A DNA stretch of 64,000 nt from Symbiodinium sp. CCMP2592 (GCA_905221615.1 CAJNDT010003157.1:696374-760373); one strand, 5' to 3'. Numbered from the stretch's first letter, positions 1 through 12,900 are shown. A program made the numbers and translations. The notes: generated by a model not told the origin, from the sequence alone.

Positions 1-768
1 AGTTGCATGCGTTAGGCCGTTAGGCTCGGGTTCTGGCAGTGCTCTCAGGTGACGTGTCCTATGCAATACTTTGTGTGACAGGAAGCCTGCTCGACAGTGG
101 CACAGACATCAGGCTATCGCATGCCGCCACAGGTGAGGAGGGTGAGACAAAAATCAAATCTGCACGCCAACCAGACCTGAACAGCCAGCGTGGTAACTGA
201 GCTTGCCTCACAGGCGAGCAACCTAGACAGTCGTGCGGCTCTCGACGCAAAGCGTCGAGAATATGACGACAGGAGACAGAATCCCTTCCGATTCTTTGCT
301 TGTGCCTCTGCGAGCCTTCTTGAACCTGCGCAGGCTGAGAGCAGCTCTAGGCATCAAGACGCCCCGACAAAGGTCCCGCCCGGTTGTGAATTGTCACCTT
401 TGCCCAATTCCAGGGAAGGCTTCTTTTGTGCCCGGTCACTCCACTGCAATGCTTCCGGGATTTGAAGAAGAAAAACATCGAAAAAGTGCATGTGAGGTGA
501 TGACACACGCGATGTCCACGTTGGAATGTCTCAAGAGTCTCAAGAGGGTACCTACATGCACCTGCGGGCACATACGCAGGTGGCAACGTGAAGTAAGCCC
601 CACACATGCACGGCAAAAGGCTGACACTGGTGATAAGCAGCGTGTCAACCACAGCTCGCAACGACCTCAGAGACTACACTCTGTGACTAGACCTAGCTCT
701 GCTTCCGTCCGCTGCATAATCAAACCCTGAAATCCGCGAACACTGGGACTGGGAGCTGTCTGCAATCT
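1..768. repeat. Truncated copy of the dispersed 3.9-6 kb repeat family, then unassigned DNA
   Basis: The first ~60 bases (gcatgcgttaggc, then ggcagtgctctcagg, then cctatgcaa) resemble the segments near 33565, 4373 and 35461. The left edge is therefore probably inside another copy of the dispersed family. From about 60 to 768 I see no gene, tRNA or recognisable element. The short open frames on both strands here lack any family motif and overlap each other. Confidence 0.5.
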
Positions 769-3731
769 GAGTATTTTGATGACGTCGCAGTCCTGAGATC
801 TGCAGCAACGGGGACAAAAACAGTGGCTGTGCTACGCTCACACGCCGGATCCTGCGCCGGCACCTCCGGCGTGGACGAGGGCATGCTTTGCTTAAGCTGA
901 GCTGTGGGGCCGCACTTGTGCTCTCGAGGCTGCGTCTAGGCGCGCCAACGATCGAAGTCACAGTAGCAGGGACAGCCCCGGCACGTGCACTCAAGTGGTC
1001 AAGAGACTGGCTTATGTACAATGTGCGAGCGCAACGGGCTCTTGACACCTGAGACGAAGCGAACAGCACTATCCCACCGTTTGACCACAAACTTCAAGGC
1101 TTGCAGGTTGCACGGACAGGGAGTGCACACGGCGAGCGATGCAAGCGCACTTTTGTTCCGACGTGCCCGGAGAGGCTGTGGTATCGCAGGCTTCTGCCAG
1201 CTGGGCCGAGCGGGCAAGCTGAAGGAGGCTGATCGACAAGAAGCCGGAACAACGAAATCACCGAACCGCCGACTCGACTGCTACGCCGGCACACACACAC
1301 ACACACATAAGCCCTTTCTTATTGACAGAAGAAGAGGGCCAACTACTGTGGAAACTGCAAGGGAGCAGCGTCTCTCTGAACCAGCTGTAGCAACAAAGCG
1401 TCTGCCCCGCGCCATGAGCGCAAACGTGCACAGCGACATCCGGCTTGCGGGACGTCTCGGCCGCGGCTGAAATATCAAACATTGAAGCAAGCAAACAGCC
1501 AGGCGAGTATTTTGATGCCGTCAAAGTCCTGAAATCTGTGGGACGGCATTTGGCAAAAAAAGTCCTCCAGGTACAAGGCCTGTGCATAGCTGTGCTACAC
1601 TCACACGCCGGATCCTGCGCCGGCACCTCCGGCGTGGACGAGGGCATGCTTTGCTTAAGCTGAGCTGTGGGGCCGCACTTGTGCTCTCGAGGCTGCGTCT
1701 AGGCGCGCCAACGATCGAAGTCGCAGTAGCAGGGACAGCCCCGGCACGTGCACTCAAGTGGTCAAGAGACTGGCTTATGTACAATGTGCGAGCGCAACGG
1801 GCTCTTGACACCTGAGACGAAGCGAACAGCACTATGCCACCGTTTGACCGCAAACTTCAAGGCTTGCAGGTTGCACGGACAGGGAGTGCACACGGCGAGC
1901 GATGCAAGCGCACTTTTGTTCCGACGTGCCCGGAGAGGCTGTGGTATCGCAGGCTTCTGCCAGCTGGGCCGAGCGGGCAAGCTGAAGGAGGCTGATCGAC
2001 AAGAAGCCGGAACAACGAAATCACCGAACCGCCGACTCGACTGCTACGCCGGCACACACACACACACACAAGCCCTTTCTTAGTGACAGAAGAAGAGGGC
2101 CAACTACTGTGGAAACTGCAAGGGAGCAGCGTCTCTCTGAACCAGCTGTAGCAATAAAGCGTCTGCCCCGCGCCACGAGCGCAAACGTGCACAGCGACAT
2201 CCGGCTTGCGGGACGTCTCGGCCGCGGCTGAAATATCAAACATTGAAGCAAGCAAACAGCCAGGCGAGTATTTTGATGCCGTCAAAGTCCTGAAATCTGT
2301 GGGACGGCATTTGGCAAAAAAAGGTCCTCCAGGTACAAGGCCTGTGCATGGCTGTGCTACGCTCATGCGCCGGATCCTGCGCCGGCACCTCCGGCGTGGA
2401 CGAGGGCATGCTTTGCTTAAGCTGAGCTGTGGGGCCGCACTTGTGCTCTCGAGGCTGCGTCTAGGCGCGCCAACGATCGAAGTCACAGTAGCAGGGACAG
2501 CCCCGGCACGTGCACTCAAGTGGTCAAGAGACTGGCTTATGTACAATGTGCGAGCGCAACGGGCTCTTGACACCTGAGACGAAGCGAACAGCACTATCCC
2601 ACCGTTTGACCACAAACTTCAAGGCTTGCAGGTTGCACGGACAGGGAGTGCACACGGCGAGCGATGCAAGCGCATTTTTGTTCCGACGTGCCCGGAGAGG
2701 CTGTGGTATCGCAGGCTTCTGCCAGCTGGGCCGAGCGGGCAAGCTGAAGGAGGCTGATCGACAAGAAGCCGGAACAACGAAATCACCGAACCGCCGACTC
2801 GACTGCTACGCCGGCACACACACAAGCCCTTTCTTAGTGACAGAAGAAGAGGGCCAACTACTGTGGAAACTGCAAGGGAGCAGCGTCTCTCTGAACCAGC
2901 TGTAGCAATAAAGCGTCTGCCCCGCGCCACGAGCGCAAACGTGCACAGCGACATCCGGCTTGCGGGACGTCTCGGCCGCGGCTGAAATATCAAACATTGA
3001 AGCAAGCAAACAGCCAGGTGAGTATTTTGATGCCGTCAAAGTCCGGAAATGTGTGGGACGGCATTTGGCAAAAAAAGGTCCTCCAGGTACAAGGCCTGTG
3101 CATGGCTGTGCTACGCTCATGCGCCGGATCCTGCGCCGGCACCTCCGGCGTGGACGAGGGCATGCTTTGCTTAAGCTGAGCTGTGGGGCCGCACTTGTGC
3201 TCTCGAGGCTGCGTCTAGGCGCGCCAACGATCGAAGTCACAGTAGCAGGGACAGCCCCGGCACGTGCACTCAAGTGGTCAAGAGACTGGCTTATGTACAA
3301 TGTGCGAGCGCAACGGGCTCTTGACACCTGAGACGAAGCGAACAGCACTATCCCACCGTTTGACCACAAACTTCAAGGCTTGCAGGTTGCACGGACAGGG
3401 AGTGCACACGGCGAGCGATGCAAGCGCACTTTTGTTACGACGTGCCCGGAGAGGCTGTGGTATCGCAGGCTTCTGCCAGCTGGGCCGAGCGGGCAAGCTG
3501 AAGGAGGCTGATCGACAAGAAGCCGGAACAACGAAATCACCGAACCGCCGACTCGACTGCTACGCCGGCACACACACAAGCCCTTTCTTATTGACAGAAG
3601 AAGAGGGCCAACTACTGTGGAAACTGCAAGGGAGCAGCGTCTCTCTGAACCAGCTGTAGCAACAAAGCATCTGCCTCGCGCCACGAGCGCAAACGTGCAC
3701 AGCGACATCCGGCTTGCGGGACGTCTCGGCC
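769..3731. repeat. Tandem array, four units of about 736-761 bp (last partial)
   Basis: Units begin at the shared motif gagtattttgatg at 769, 1505, 2266 and 3020, giving spacings of 736, 761 and 754 bp. The units are near identical over most of their length. The first is divergent at its left end, and the fourth breaks off at about 3731. Each unit contains a GC-rich dyad (cgccggatcctgcgccggc), a conserved core (gagacgaagcgaacagcac) and an (AC)n run whose length varies between units. Open frames recur at the same place in every unit on both strands, but they match no family and are most simply a by-product of the repeats. Diverged single copies lie at about 32560-33070 and 34195-34750. Confidence 0.9.
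1289..1308. repeat. (AC)n microsatellite inside tandem unit 1
   Basis: An (AC)n run ending in ataag. The same site is long in unit 2 (about 2054-2070) but only about five repeats in units 3 and 4 (2815-2824 and 3569-3578). This accounts for much of the unit-length difference. Confidence 0.8.
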
Positions 3732-3734
3732 GTC

Positions 3735-5650
3735 GGGAGGGCGCACATGCCTTCTTCCGCGTCAAGACACCAAACGTGAAACCTTCTGCAAGCACGAGGT
3801 GCTCCTGAAGCAAGCAAGAACCCGACGCGCCGTTTCTACCGACGTCCGCTTCGGCGTGCCTAGCGTGCGAGACAGCCTGTGAAGCGAACCACAACAAGAG
3901 CGTGCTCCAGCTTGCCGGCAACCACGTCCCTTGCCGGGATGGCCACACGAGGATCTATCTGGTTCGACGCTGCAGGTGGCATTTCCGGACATCTCACCTG
4001 CCTTGCGGCCTGGCAAATTAGCAAATTACCGCCAGAATGAAGAGCCACTGCCTCGCAAGTGGAGGGTCTGCAGATTCTGGAAGTTTCCAGATTGTCAAGA
4101 CCTTCGGCAGCATGTCAATGTGCGGATCCTCCTTTCCGGGGGGACTGAATGCATCACGGCTGGATGGAGGAGGCTTGAAGCCAGCAGGCAAGAGGCCTTC
4201 AGACTCACAGTGCCAGCTAACAGGGATGCGTCACACTCAACCATTGCCTGTCACCCTGCCGTGCTTGCACCAGGACGCGAAGTGCGTCAGACCCCAACAC
4301 TTGTGACTTGCATCTTCAGCATTCCACGCACGGCAGAAACCAGTGCTAAGAACTCTGGGATACCGTCTGGGCGGTGCATGCATCAGGCAGAGGTGCTGGC
4401 AGTGCTCTGAGGCCGCACATGGCCACTCCTATGCAACCGTGGCTTTTGTGCATCTGCCACTGCAGCATGATGGGTGCATATTGTGACTGGAAGAAGACAC
4501 ACAGCTTCAAGAAGGCTATTGAAAGCTATCTCAAGCTGCCGCAGCCCAAAGGGGCTGAGCTCCGACCTTTACACTCCCGAAGCTAGCAAGTGCTGAACTG
4601 TGGGCCCGTAGGAGACTTAGGTGCTGAGCTGTTAAGACGACAAGCCTGGACTAGAGGCTATGGCACTGCAATGTACTGCAGCTGCCGTGCACCTTCCACT
4701 GTATCTGACAGTCATACAACGCCAGAGACGGGAATGCCGTTTGGCAGCAGGCCTGGTCAGACGAAGGCAGAGCGTCGAGGACGCTATCGCATGCTGCCGA
4801 AACGGATGAGATGGCAAAGACCCTGTCAGAAGCAATCTGCTGCCCCCAAATTGGGCTCCTACCGATCCATGGCTGTGGCAGCTTTGGGCACTGCGGATCA
4901 CCGACAGGTTCGGAATGCCGCCCTGGCATAAACCGAGGAAGCTTCGCATCTCTGGTGGGTGCGGAGAACTCGACACCTGCACCTAGGCAGACATGACCTC
5001 CATGCACACTTTGTGATAGCAATCTCCACGCAGGCATGTGGGTGCCACCCTCAAGACACAGGCGATGCGTGACGATGAGGCCCGTGCCCGTCAGGACCTC
5101 CGTCAGGACCTTGCAGCATGCCCAAAGGCGATCCATTTTCTCGGACCACCATCGCTTGACGTACGGAAAAAAACAATCACATCTGTTTCGCCCATAAAAA
5201 CGCAGTTTCGGAAGGGCAGCAGCCTTGCCTCCTAAAAACTCTCGACGGTGAGAACCACTACTGCAAGCTTTGGGGAAGAGCCAAATGATTTGGGCACGCC
5301 GTCTAACGTTTTGCACATCTTCTTCTCTCCATCTAGGAGTCCATCTCGCAGGCCAACCCGTTCTATCATTTGCCATGTACCTTGCTAGCTGTCACACACA
5401 AACAAACACACTTGTTGGACTGTTGCCTTTCTCTTGCTGTCGCGCTTCGTCTTTCTATTGTCTCTGCTGCATGCCACAACCGAACGCGCCTTGCACTATG
5501 GCGGTGCCGGCGAGCAGGTCTGCCAGGGAGCCGCCAAGGCTCCGTCGAAGGCTTCCCAGCGTCAGCCAGTCTGCAGATGTTGATTTTCGATGCTACGCCC
5601 ATAGCGTCAGCCACCGACTCGGAATGTAAAAGCAATTTCACAGAATCTCA
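3735..5650. repeat. Dispersed repeat family, copy 1 (downstream module)
   Basis: From about 3880 to 5610 this segment is closely similar to 34985-36510, and its first ~670 bases to 33070-33740. Relative to the 35-36 kb copy it holds about 195 extra bases around 4556-4757. Many short open frames run through all copies, but they carry no recognisable domain and shift with indels, so I do not call genes. A CA-rich stretch (about 5395-5415) sits at the same place as the CA run at 36281-36306 in the other copy. Confidence 0.85.
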
Positions 5651-6190
5651 CATGCTCATCACAACACATTATTTAGCAGCCGATACATCCTCTTGGTTTT
5701 GCAACCCGGATATGAATCCAATTCGCAACCCCGGTACAACCAAACAGCTTCATTTCCGACCAGATCCGACAACCTTTTGTCATTTGTTGTGCCACATTGT
5801 TCATCGACGTTTCAGCTTTATTTGAGCCCATGCTCTCCCGTTGTGACCATTCAGCGCATGTCAACCCGCTGCAGTACATGAGCTGAGCCGGTCTTCCACG
5901 CAGCCTTCAGGAGCCATCCCAACATCAAAGTTTGTGCTCATCGCGACTGCTCGCACCTAATGCTCGCGACCCCTTCTACCTTAGGCCAGGCTTAGATGCC
6001 ATGGTCCCCAAGCTGCAACACACCTGAACACCCTCCATAACAACAACCCAGTTGCGAATCGAAGCCAAGCTGTTCTGCTGTCATACGTCAAGGGCCGAAA
6101 CTTGCTCATCGCAAGACCCCGAAACAACTCGAACGCATGCTGACTGCGGCTGGCATCCCCCGGTCGGAATACTCACCAGGCTTGCTACTG
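5650..6190. other. Unassigned DNA left of element 1
   Basis: Only weak similarity to the matching place right of 36510 remains. No gene, RNA or repeat that I can support. Confidence 0.5.
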
Positions 6191-6259
6191 TACCTGTGCC
6201 TGTACATGTACATGTACATGTGCATGTATATGTGTATGTACACATACATACACACATAC
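6190..6259. repeat. TGTACA / CATACA microsatellite, target of element 1
   Basis: Alternating tgtacatg, tatgtg and cacatacata motifs run up to the left LTR. The same type of sequence resumes at 25952 (catacatacagacgtac), so element 1 inserted into one continuous alternating purine-pyrimidine microsatellite. Confidence 0.85.
6255..6259. other. Target-site duplication of element 1, left (CATAC)
   Basis: The five bases before the left LTR are catac, identical to the five bases after the right LTR (25952-25956). Five base pairs is the usual duplication made by copia-type integrases. Because the site is a CATA repeat, a chance match is easier than in unique DNA, but the TG/CA ends fall exactly at the borders. 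Confidence 0.85.
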
Positions 6260-6691
6260 TGCGTGGGGGATTGATCTCGACTTGGTTGCTGCTCTCCCCA
6301 CCAGAGCTGTAATGAATGTAGGTGTGGCTGGCTAGCACTCTCCACAGACTGGACCCTGTCTCTCCCTCTTACTCCCACACGTGCGATCCTATGCAGGCAG
6401 AACCGGCGGCCGTTCCTTTTGCACTCACTGCCGGCGGCGGTTCGTCTGTGCAACGGGATAGCTCTGATTGCTCAGGATAGAAGACACATATAGCACTTAG
6501 CTATGGGCATTGACTTGAGCCAAACGTTGCGTTGGCGGTCACATAGAAAGGTAAAGATGAGGGATGCGTAGCATGCCCCCTAGAGTCGAGGGACGCGTAG
6601 CGTGCCCCCTTCTCTTGCACTTTACACGGTCTTGCTCACAGCTCTTATAGTGACACCTTAGAACTTGACAAGGCATCGCAGTCCGTTCGCA
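6260..6691 (-). repeat. 3' LTR of element 1
   Basis: It matches 25520-25951 at 431 of 432 bases by eye, beginning tgcgtggggg and ending cgttcgca on the plus strand. It contains two 20-bp imperfect copies of gggatgcgtagcatgccccc (6561-6580 and 6590-6609), a TATA-like stretch (acatatagc, near 6487) and, read on the element's coding strand, the 11-mer TTTGGCTCAAG (6514-6524), which equals the 3' end of the dinoflagellate spliced leader. Confidence 0.95.
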
Positions 6692-6697
6692 CCCCCC
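6692..6697 (-). other. Polypurine tract of element 1 (GGGGGG on coding strand)
   Basis: Six C on the plus strand directly abut the 3' LTR, giving G6 on the coding strand just before the LTR's TG. This is the expected place for the plus-strand primer, although the tract is short. Confidence 0.6.
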
Positions 6698-6941
6698 ATG
6701 AGTTGCGTCTCCGACGCTGCTCACCCGGAAGATGGCACGATAGGACAGAAGAAAATTCCGCCGCAACGTTGACATTGAAAATCAGAGCTTTGTATCCCAA
6801 TTAGAAACGTTGTGACACTCATCTACGTCAGTAACGATCCCCTGAAATGACAAACGAATCAGGCGTCACCGAAGAAAGAAGCATTCGCGATGGCATTCCA
6901 CGGGCGAAGCTCAGAGGTCACGAACTGATAGGCGAGGAAGA
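6698..6941 (-). other. 3' untranslated region of element 1
   Basis: About 245 bases between the ORF2 stop and the polypurine tract. I see no further ORF or clear structure. Confidence 0.6.
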
Positions 6942-9900
6942 TCAGGCGTTGTCTCGCCACCATCTTCGCGTTGACGTAGGATCGCGGTCCCAGGGCCGGA
7001 GGTTCTCCTCTGGATACTGGTTCCTTGGCTTTCCTTTGTCCTTGCCTTTGTTTCGGCCTTTGGCGGCGATGTAGTCGTGGTAGGAATTGGTGTTCCAACC
7101 ACCATGTTGCTCGCCTCCGGTTCTTCCACGCCCTTTTGAAGGTCCCTTGGATGAAGAAGCGCTTTCACGTTCCTCCGTAGTGACAGGCGTGTCCAGGATG
7201 GATGTACCACCTGGAGGAAGATAGTCAGCGGCCGAAATGTGGTGTAGGGCTTCCGTACGCTTTGTCGTCGGGTTTTGCTGTCTCTCAGTTTTGGATCTGT
7301 TCAATCTGTCCATGAAATGCGCAGGCATTTGCACACTGTGGTCCACCAGCAAGGCGATGGTCTGGACTGACTGATCAGAATGAGTCAGCAGAATACCGAC
7401 GGGGTCGATGTACAAGAAGTCCACTGGTCCAGTTGGCGTTGGTCGTAGCACTGAGAATTGTTGGTGTCCCGTCACCATTGGGATCACCTCGCACAGGACG
7501 TTCAGGCAACAAAAGTGCATAGCCTTTACATCTTCATCCCTGTCGCTCTTCAAGTAAGTAGTAGGGTTGAAGTTGTCCCTGCCAATTCCCATCATGTTGG
7601 CTCCCCGTACAAGTAAAGAAAGCATCTGGTTCGTCCGGAAGCGCTTCAAGGTGTAAGTCCCGTTGGGATCGTACTGTTTGAGGTTCTCAGGTTCCTTTGC
7701 AAAGCGAATGATCTCCTCCTCAGTCACGTCCCTGCTCACACTCGTTTCCCTATCCACTGCTGCCAAAGATCCCCACTTTCCAAGCACATCATAGCGTTGG
7801 CCAAGTGCGAAACTTTCCCTCATCTGAAACAACGGCATAGTCGCCCACTTTGCGAATCCTGACCAAGCTTTGTAGATGGATCTGCATACCACGTATGCCA
7901 TGTACGAAAGGGCGGTCATGTTCGCGTCAATGCAATGGGCATTTCGCTTTCCAGAATAGTAAGATGGCTGCATGGCGGTACGTGCAAGTTGTAGCTCAGG
8001 ATCGATGTTCAAAGACTGGCCGGTAATGAAGACGGGACGACGTTCCTGTGCGATTGCTTCTGGAACTGCGTCATCAAAGTCCTCTCCAGGCTCGACGTCC
8101 ATTTCTTCATCAGGTTCCTGTTCTGGATCGTCTTCCGCGATGACAGATGGTTCTGGGATTTCTTCAGGTTCCGCAACGGTCTCTACCTCCATGGCTTCCT
8201 GCTCCTCTTCGGGCGCCTCAGGCACTGCGGCTGCTGCGGCTTCCATTGTCTGAGCAATGAAGTCACTGGGGATCTCCGTAGGAGTCTCCCGTTGTGGAGA
8301 ACCTTGGTAATATCCGCTCGAAATGAACTGTGACCAGCAAGACGTGCATCGGGAGAAACATGCTGGAACGATGTTGTAGCATGCCGGGCATACCCTCATT
8401 CTCCGTCCATCCTCGTCTCTGCGTAGGTCTTCGGGTCGCCAATTCTTGATGACAAACTTGATTCCTTTGTCCATGTAGTGATGCCGAACCGTGTTCTCCC
8501 TGTGGGACTCCAGGACAGTCGTGAGGTCACGAATGATCTGCTCCTTGCTTGTGTCGTGGGGTCCAGGAGGCATCTCGCAAAGCAATTCCATGATCTTGCT
8601 TGGCGTTCGGTATCTCTCGAACTCGGGAAGCAACGGTGATGCATTGTAGTCCAACACCAGCTCTTTCTCCAACCTTTCATCGTAGATCTTTTCCACCAGA
8701 GCGAAAGAGTGTGTATCTCGAGGATCAGGGACGCAAAACCATACCTCCTTGACGAAATGGAAAGGTATCGTTCGACCAACGATCATGATGCCGCTGTCTG
8801 TGATACGTCCATCCTCTCGTGCAAGATCTTGCGATGGGACATGAAGGACCGCCAATGGCATGTGCTTGGCGTCTCGTCCGTGTACTCGCATCTTGGTCGT
8901 TGCATTCCGGTGATCGAACGGCGCAAACACCCCCCAATAGCTGTGGAGTCTGCCGCCTTGGTTGCCTCGGAATTGGCGCCTATGGTCGAAGTCCCCGTCG
9001 GGGTCCTCCGAACCAGGCATGATGCCTTGCGTGACAATGGAATCCAAGTTGCGGCATGCCGTAGCGTGGAACGCACCTCCAAGACGTTGCAAGAGGGTCA
9101 TAGATGGAGATATTGCGAACCTGTTCTTGTCCAACTGAAGCAAGTTGTTCTGGGGATCTGAATGCGCAGAGTGACCACTCGTAGCCCGAACTGCCCATGG
9201 CTTCACCCAGCCGTTGCATAGGTTCAGGTACCTCTGGCCATGCCGGCAATGGTCGTTGTTCTGGATCTCCGTGATCTGGTCCCGAACTGATACCAACATG
9301 TTCGAACCTGCTGATCCAAGAACTTCCGTGCCGGGGTCCTTCACTCTCACACCCAGGAACTGCAACCGAATCTTGGCCTTGTTGCGTTTCGTGGCTGCAA
9401 TCATGTTCCCCTGGAACAATAGCTGAAGTCTTTCATTGTACACTCTCTTCTTCTGTTGATCATCGGTCCTTGAGACCCCTTCGGTGATGCGTCTGCTTTC
9501 ATGGGTCCATAGTGGCTCATGCCTCACCAAGTCTTCGATCATCACCCATCCTCCTTCATCACATTTGATGACACTGTTGAATGCCACCTGGCACCTGTTG
9601 TCAAGCCATTCCGAGCCTGGGCGCCTGGCGATTCTGTGGCGCAAGTCAGACTGGATGCATGATAGCGCCCAATCCGCGTTCAACCTGCGCTGACGGGTGA
9701 TGTTGCGAAGGACAACTTCGTTCACGATGTCCCACCGATTGTTGATGAAGCTTGCACCCTTGGTTGGGATCAGGTCGAGAATCCCGCACCGGATTGGCCT
9801 TCCGCCGCCGATGGATTCATAGCCTGGATTGGTGTAGCTATGAGTGTTCTCGTCGTACACAAAGCTAGGACGGTCTCCTCGTTGAGGTAGGCGTCGGTCG

Positions 9901-12900
9901 CGATGGTCCGAAAGCTGCTCAATGATGTCCACCACTCGCTGGCTATTCTCTGGTCCCGATTCCTGCAGTGGTACGCCACAAGCATCATTTAGGCCCCGAC
10001 GATTCTCCACATCCGTGCAGAGATTGTGTTTGTTCTCATAACGGATCAAGACCACATCACCCCGTACGGCTTCGCCTCCGCGTCGCGGTCGGGCTTTGGC
10101 CTTGGGTCGTCGGTCCGAGGAAGCGACACTCACATGATCTGTGGTGTCAATGTCCATTGGCTCGGCCTCTTGTGTAGATACCCGACGTGGATATCGAAGA
10201 AGACTTTCTTTGATAATCTGGACGCCTCGAAGTACCAGATCCCGGGTTGCAGCATTCTCCGTGCAATTTGACAGAGTGTGTAGGTCACTGCCACAAGCAA
10301 CACAGAATGTGATGCGATCGCTTCCGACTGACATCTCGCCCTGAGCGAGTACGCCAACATAGTCCTGAAGCTGCGTGACAAATCCTTCACGAATTGCATG
10401 CCTGGGATCAGGGCCTTCTGCACCTTGCTCTTCTTCGGGTTGCGCATCCACATCCACATCCTGTGCAGGTATTGGTGGAGCAACTGAGAACCCTGGATCG
10501 TCCGTGACGTTGTCAGCGGCCTGTGTCTCGTCGGTTCTCGCAATCTCTACAGGGTAGATATCACCATCGACGATCACTGTGAAATCAATCACGAGGTCAG
10601 CGGACATGTTGTTGACGATCTCAGCGACTGCTTCATTCTTCTTGGGCGGTGTCCTTTTGCGCGGGGAGTCAACCGTGATCAGCTCGATGGCTTCGGCCGA
10701 CGCGTAGCGGAAGAATGACCTTTCGATTCCTCTCGCGCACGCATTTGCTCCCTCAAGGCCACCCCAATTCATGAAATGACTTGGGTGTCTCATTGCAATC
10801 GTAAGAAGCCCGAGCGCCAGCTCCACTGTGTCACCCAGGAGCTCTTCCTTGGGCAAGACTGACCCTCGGTAGCATTCTTGGCGCTCTTCTGGAGTCAAAA
10901 GCATCCTCATGAAACCAGCATAAGCGCAGTTCCCGGCGTCGTAGTAGCAGATGTAGCATGTTTTGCCTTCGGAGTCGTACCCTCTGTCCCATGCCAACTG
11001 TTTGGCCTTTCCCCATGCCGCGTACTCGATGGCCTGACTGGCTGTGATTCGGAGACCACCGTAGTGAGAAACCGTCTTGCCGATGTCTTCATAGACCATC
11101 TCTGCACAAACTTTGAGGAACTCCTTGATGTCCACGCGAGGATCCACGAATTGAAGCCTCAGGTCATAAAGGTGCTTTGCGCAAGCCAAGGTGTACTTCT
11201 GGGACGTGATCAAGTCATTGAAGGAGCTGATTTGATGCTGCATCTTCAAAGCTGAAGTATGCGCGCACCCAATGCAGTGTCCAGGATACCCGTTTCCGGT
11301 CGGCTTGAAGAAGGCTTGTGCGTAGCACTCAGCCAACTTCATTGCTTCACATCCAGAGCAATAGAACGTTCTCCCTTTGACATAACCAGTGTTCGGGGTC
11401 GCATAGGTGTCGATCCTGAACCAGTAGTGCCTGTTGTCGTAGTAGGCCTCGGGAACGGTCATGGCGATGTCAAAATCCTGCCAGGTGACTGTGGACGACT
11501 CAGCGACCGTGTCACCCTGGGCACCCGACCTGATCTGTTGCTGCTGTTCCCCCGTAAACCATGTCTGCGAAATCTTGGTGGACGTCTTGACTTCACTCTT
11601 GTCCTCCCAAATCTCGACAAGCGACGGGTGAGCGACTGAGTCGGTTCGGACTGTTTCGTCCCATGAGCGAACTTTCGATGCCTCAACAAAGCACGTGGAT
11701 ACCATCTTCTCGCAGAACAGCTGCTTCTCATAGATAGCTAGGCCCAATTTGAACCTGACCCGATTGTCCGGTGGTGGCACCTTTTCGACTGACAGTGTAT
11801 GCACGCCTGACGACGCATGTTTCGCCTGACTGTACATTCTTGACCAAAACGAAGATCCATGAATCACCACACATGCTCGGGCCCGCAACTCCAGTTCAAT
11901 ATACATTCCCAGCGCGTGGAAACCGTTGAACATAGAAGCTTTCTGTCGAAGGTAATTGCTGGCTGCTCCTACGAACCGTAAGTCGTGGTTGATGTTGACA
12001 ATTGGAGGGCGCGTGGTACGCTTCCCTGCCGCAATGATGGGGTCAACGTACGTGGCCTTGAGCTGTCGCTGCAAATCAGCACGAATCGCTGCTCCGTCTC
12101 CGACCTCACTCATCGGAAATGATATGTTCTCGATGAGGATCGCTTGGAGAGACAGATGGTAGTGCAACGTGACGGTTGCAAGCTGCTCTTCAGTCAAGCC
12201 ATCCAATGTCTCATTCACAGATTCCAACGATCCCTTTGTGACTTGGAAGTTGTAGTTGGCACCTGCGGTGATCGACGGGCTCACAATGTAGATCTCACTC
12301 CATCCATGCATGACGAGATTCTCTCTCACTGTATGCGATGACCCTCTGGTCCTTGCGACCATGTCAAAGTCTTGGACGAGGATTGTGCATTGAGAGCGCA
12401 TAGTCGCGGCATCAGGCTTGCCACCCATACCCAAACTATTGCGAAATCCGTTCAGCGTGTTCATGGTGTTGATCCTTGCTTCTGCCGGAATTTCATCGTT
12501 GTCGACAAGATCGCTGTCTGCCTCGATCATCACAGCCGAGGTAAGCATTGGAGGAGAAGGAAGATGCACACACGACACCAATGCCAATGCATGGTACAGC
12601 CGCGAATACATCCGTAACCACATCTTCGTGCTCAGCTTCACGTAGACCTTCAGGTTGAGACCCTTATCGTCACTTTGAGAGACGGATCGAATCCTTGCCA
12701 AGTAGGTCACCAGTCTTCTGACGTAATGCTGAATTGGTGTGGTCCCCACGTCGTGGTTGGCCACGAACTTTGGCGTCTCATCAATGGTAGGTGGGTACTC
12801 GTCTTGATCACGGGTCGTCGCCAGCAAACTCGAGCGACAGCCCTTTTCATCGATGTTGACATAATGGTACCAACTTTCCTGAGCGCCAGCGGGGATTGGA

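Noticed and set aside
769..3731. CRISPR array
   Set aside because: Units are about 750 bp without short repeats and spacers; the DNA is eukaryotic.
769..3950. Repeated 70-250-codon frames on both strands of the tandem array
   Set aside because: They recur because the DNA recurs. They have no domain, overlap on both strands and are broken in the diverged copies at 32-35 kb.
5700..5760. Possible tRNA (gaatccaattcgcaacccc)
   Set aside because: No acceptor stem or anticodon arm could be built around it.
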